A DNA stretch of 64,000 bases, from positions 1-64,000 of the forward strand of contig NZ_CANLNH010000017.1 in the NCBI RefSeq assembly GCF_947492535.1. Reading direction: 5' to 3'. Under the pieces are notes generated by a model. It did no database searches. It was not told where the DNA came from and saw nothing but the letters and a program-made list of their open reading frames with translations. The first letter of the stretch is position 1; every line of letters starts with the position of its first letter. This document shows, one piece after another, positions 61,795 through 64,000 of this stretch. The DNA comes from an uncultured Dokdonia sp. (GTDB taxonomy: Bacteria > Bacteroidota > Bacteroidia > Flavobacteriales > Flavobacteriaceae). The translations under genes were made by a program, and so were the position numbers.

Positions 61795-62883
61795 ATGAGT
61801 GAAAAGAATAAAAATTATTATGCATTATTAATGGCAGGCGGTGTCGGTTCACGATTTTGGCCTGTAAGTGTTGAATCCTATCCTAAACAATTTCACGATA
61901 TGTTGGGTACTGGTGAAACTTTATTACAGAAAACCTTTCATAGATTAGCCAAACTTGTACCTGAAGATCAAATATTAGTGCTTACAAATAGCAAGTATAA
62001 TGCGCTTGTTAAAGAGCAAATCCCGCAGATAGCACAGAAAAATATTGTATTAGAATCTGCTATGCGTAATACGGCACCTTGTATTTTATTATCAGCGTTA
62101 AAGGTGGAAAAAGAAAATCCTGATGCAGTAATGATTGTGGCGCCAAGTGATGCTTGGATAGAAGATGAAGATGCTTTTGTATGTGATTTACAAATTGCAT
62201 TTGACGCATCACAAGAAGAAGATGTAATTACGACATTAGGCATTAAACCTACGTTTCCTAATACTGGATACGGTTATATAAATTATGATCAATCTGATTC
62301 CGCTTTCGCGAAAGCGGTTAAACGTTTTACAGAAAAACCAGATTATCCTACAGCCAAACAATTTGTTGAAAGCGGCGACTATTTATGGAATGCAGGAATG
62401 TTTATCTGGAGCGCACAAACCGTTCTTAATGGGTTTAAAGCCCATCTTCCAGAAATGTATACACTATTTGCAAATGGTATTCCTGTGTATAATACTCCCG
62501 ACGAACAAGCATTTATTAATCAATATTATCCAGATGCCGAAAATATAAGTATTGATTATGGGATCATGGAAAAACACAAGCAAGTAAAAGTAGTGCCTGC
62601 TACTTTTGATTGGAATGACCTAGGTACTTGGGGTTCTTTATATGAAAAAATGGATAAAGATCAAGATGAAAATGCCATTATAAACGCAAAGGTGATTACT
62701 TCAAATACTTCAGGAACTATTATTAGAACTGAACGTGATAAAGTGGTAGTGGTAGATGGTCTTAAGGATTATATTATCGTTGAAAAGGAAGATGTTCTCG
62801 TTATAGTGCCAAAATCTAAAGAGCAAGATATTAAAGAAATACGTAATGCTGTACAATCAAAATTTGGTAGTAACTTAGGGTAG
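61795..62883 (+). CDS. manC: Mannose-1-phosphate guanylyltransferase (362 aa)
   Basis: I take ATG 61795 (MSEKNKNYYALLMAGGVGSR), since the frame start at 61762 lies inside the previous gene. LMAGGVGSRFWPVSVESYPK is the nucleotidyl-transfer signature. Sugar-binding and metal-site blocks (FTEKPDYPTAKQF, LWNAGMFIWSA, ATFDWNDLGTWGSLYEK) follow. It makes GDP-mannose for polysaccharides or glycolipids. It is a single-domain enzyme without the isomerase extension. The palindrome at 62301 reads SAFAKAVKR. Confidence 0.9.
   Translation: MSEKNKNYYALLMAGGVGSRFWPVSVESYPKQFHDMLGTGETLLQKTFHRLAKLVPEDQILVLTNSKYNALVKEQIPQIAQKNIVLESAMRNTAPCILLSALKVEKENPDAVMIVAPSDAWIEDEDAFVCDLQIAFDASQEEDVITTLGIKPTFPNTGYGYINYDQSDSAFAKAVKRFTEKPDYPTAKQFVESGDYLWNAGMFIWSAQTVLNGFKAHLPEMYTLFANGIPVYNTPDEQAFINQYYPDAENISIDYGIMEKHKQVKVVPATFDWNDLGTWGSLYEKMDKDQDENAIINAKVITSNTSGTIIRTERDKVVVVDGLKDYIIVEKEDVLVIVPKSKEQDIKEIRNAVQSKFGSNLG
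62301..62316. repeat. Iterated palindrome inside manC
   Basis: Exact CGCTTTCGCGAAAGCG, translated as Ala-Phe-Ala-Lys-Ala in the manC frame. Confidence 0.9.
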
Positions 62884-62912
62884 ATTAAAATCAAGTTTAT
62901 AGTTTGAAGAAT

Positions 62913-64000
62913 ATGGACGAAGCAGATAAAGAAATCCAACAAAACAAAAATAAAGAAGCTGTAAAACAAGATGCAAAAGGACTTTGGGAAAGTTTGAAAT
63001 CTTTTGTGGTGGAACTTCTTGACTTTAGAGCAGATACAGATCGTGAAGTCACTATAGAGCACATTAAAAGTGATATTCCTTTTAAAGGAGCAACCGCTTG
63101 GATTTTGATATGTTCTATTTTTGTGGCTTCCATAGGGTTAAATGCAAATTCTACAGCAGTTGTTATTGGAGCCATGCTTATTTCTCCATTAATGGGACCT
63201 ATTTTAGGAATAGGAATGTCTATTGCAATTAATGATATTTTCACACTTAAAAAATCATTTATCAATTTTGGTGTAATGATTCTTCTAAGTGTACTTACTG
63301 CGTTTTTATTCTTTTGGTTATTTCCTTTACGCGAAGAATCTTCAGAGTTATTAGCACGTACTAAGCCAGATATAAGAGATGTATTGATTGCCTTTTTTGG
63401 AGGATTAGCTTTAATCATTGCTCGTACTAAAAAAGGAACCATTGCCAGTGTGATTTTTGGAGTAGCTATTGCCACTGCCTTGATGCCTCCTTTATGTACT
63501 GTAGGATATGGGCTAGCTGAAGCTTTTATTGGTAATGAAAAAGGGCTTGGTTTTGCAGGTGGAGCCATGTATTTGTTTTTAATAAATACTGTATTTATTG
63601 CCCTGGCTACATTTATTGTACTTAAAGTATTACGATTCCCAATGATTCGTTATGCAAATTCTAAACGAAGAAAGAATATTGCAAGACTAACATCTATTGT
63701 CGCTTTTTTGGTAATGATTTTTCCAGCGTGGACATTCTGGAGTGTTTATAAAGAAAGTACTTTTAAAAATGATGCAAAACGATTTATAGAAAAAGAATTT
63801 GATGCCTTGCCTAACGCTGGTTTTATTAAAAAATATGCTAGCTACACCTATAATAAGAGTGATATTTCTAGTATCGATATTACTCCATTTGGAAATGATA
63901 AGATATCTGAGGAGACTATGAATGTTCTCAGAGCAAGGCTTCAAGATTACAGTGCGTTACAAGGAGTTAGATTAACACTGCCTTTTCAAAGAAATGATGA
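62913..64000 (+). CDS. DUF389-family membrane protein, cut by the window end
   Basis: Starts at ATG 62913 (MDEADKEIQQNKNKEAVKQD). About five to six hydrophobic segments follow, with the DUF389 block STAVVIGAMLISPLMGPILG and GFAGGAMYLFLINTVFIALA. A soluble C-terminal part begins after about residue 285 and continues beyond the window. The role in the family is unknown; inner-membrane location is likely. The frame stays open to the last base. Confidence 0.8.
   Translation, partial: MDEADKEIQQNKNKEAVKQDAKGLWESLKSFVVELLDFRADTDREVTIEHIKSDIPFKGATAWILICSIFVASIGLNANSTAVVIGAMLISPLMGPILGIGMSIAINDIFTLKKSFINFGVMILLSVLTAFLFFWLFPLREESSELLARTKPDIRDVLIAFFGGLALIIARTKKGTIASVIFGVAIATALMPPLCTVGYGLAEAFIGNEKGLGFAGGAMYLFLINTVFIALATFIVLKVLRFPMIRYANSKRRKNIARLTSIVAFLVMIFPAWTFWSVYKESTFKNDAKRFIEKEFDALPNAGFIKKYASYTYNKSDISSIDITPFGNDKISEETMNVLRARLQDYSALQGVRLTLPFQRND

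Noticed and set aside
1-64000. CRISPR array
   Set aside because: Repeats present are scattered palindromes at irregular distances; no regular repeat-spacer pattern or cas gene.

Overview
The window looks like a chromosomal segment of a marine gliding member of the Flavobacteriaceae. The evidence is the AT-rich composition, Bacteroidetes-type promoters (TTG, about 19 nt, TAnnTTTG), a SusC/SusD pair, the gliding and type IX secretion genes gldJ, porU and porV, and single-domain lipoproteins throughout. The genus cannot be fixed from the sequence alone.

Region 1 (1-16.6 kb) is accessory. Two tandem identical tRNA-Val(UAC) genes are followed by a phage-tail-like cluster. It holds three fibre-like proteins that share one N-terminal domain, a holin, a C47/H100 cysteine-peptidase endolysin, a spanin-like peptide, a small HTH protein, a DUF2586-type contractile tail sheath and a tail-tube-like protein. 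No capsid, terminase, portal, tape-measure or baseplate gene is visible, and a terminator follows the tube gene. Two opposing genes encode related C2-like domains. Long gene-poor gaps carry hairpins and one probable structured RNA.

Region 2 (16.8-24.4 kb) has an internally duplicated protein of unknown role, a membrane protein overlapping a histidine kinase and its LuxR-type response regulator, peptide deformylase, a glyoxalase-fold protein, a carboxypeptidase-regulatory-like outer-layer protein, and a secreted protein.

Region 3 (23.3-43.0 kb) is a coherent catabolic locus. On the minus strand are susC, susD, an FG-GAP lipoprotein, a cytoplasmic GH36 alpha-galactosidase, one polypeptide that fuses glycerol kinase to glycerol-3-phosphate dehydrogenase, an SSS-type sodium/solute symporter, and galE. 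Next to them are a GntR/LacI-like regulator and the divergent galK and galT. The set would cut an imported alpha-galactoside inside the cell and use both galactose (Leloir pathway) and glycerol. That points to a galactosyl-glycerol such as floridoside as the substrate. This is an inference from gene content. Two copies of the palindrome TACTTTnnnAAAGTA lie upstream of susC and of the regulator gene and are candidate operators.

Region 4 (43-64 kb) is mainly housekeeping: tRNA-Val(GAC), murF, gldJ, porU, porV, cytidine deaminase, pyruvate dehydrogenase E1 alpha and E2, an M28 peptidase, a short-chain dehydrogenase, a flavodoxin-fold reductase, two six-cysteine double-glycine peptides, a DUF4349 lipoprotein, a SprT-like protease, mannose-1-phosphate guanylyltransferase and a truncated DUF389 membrane protein. 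The palindrome CGCTTTCGCGAAAGCG and close variants recur about eleven times across the window, between genes and inside genes.
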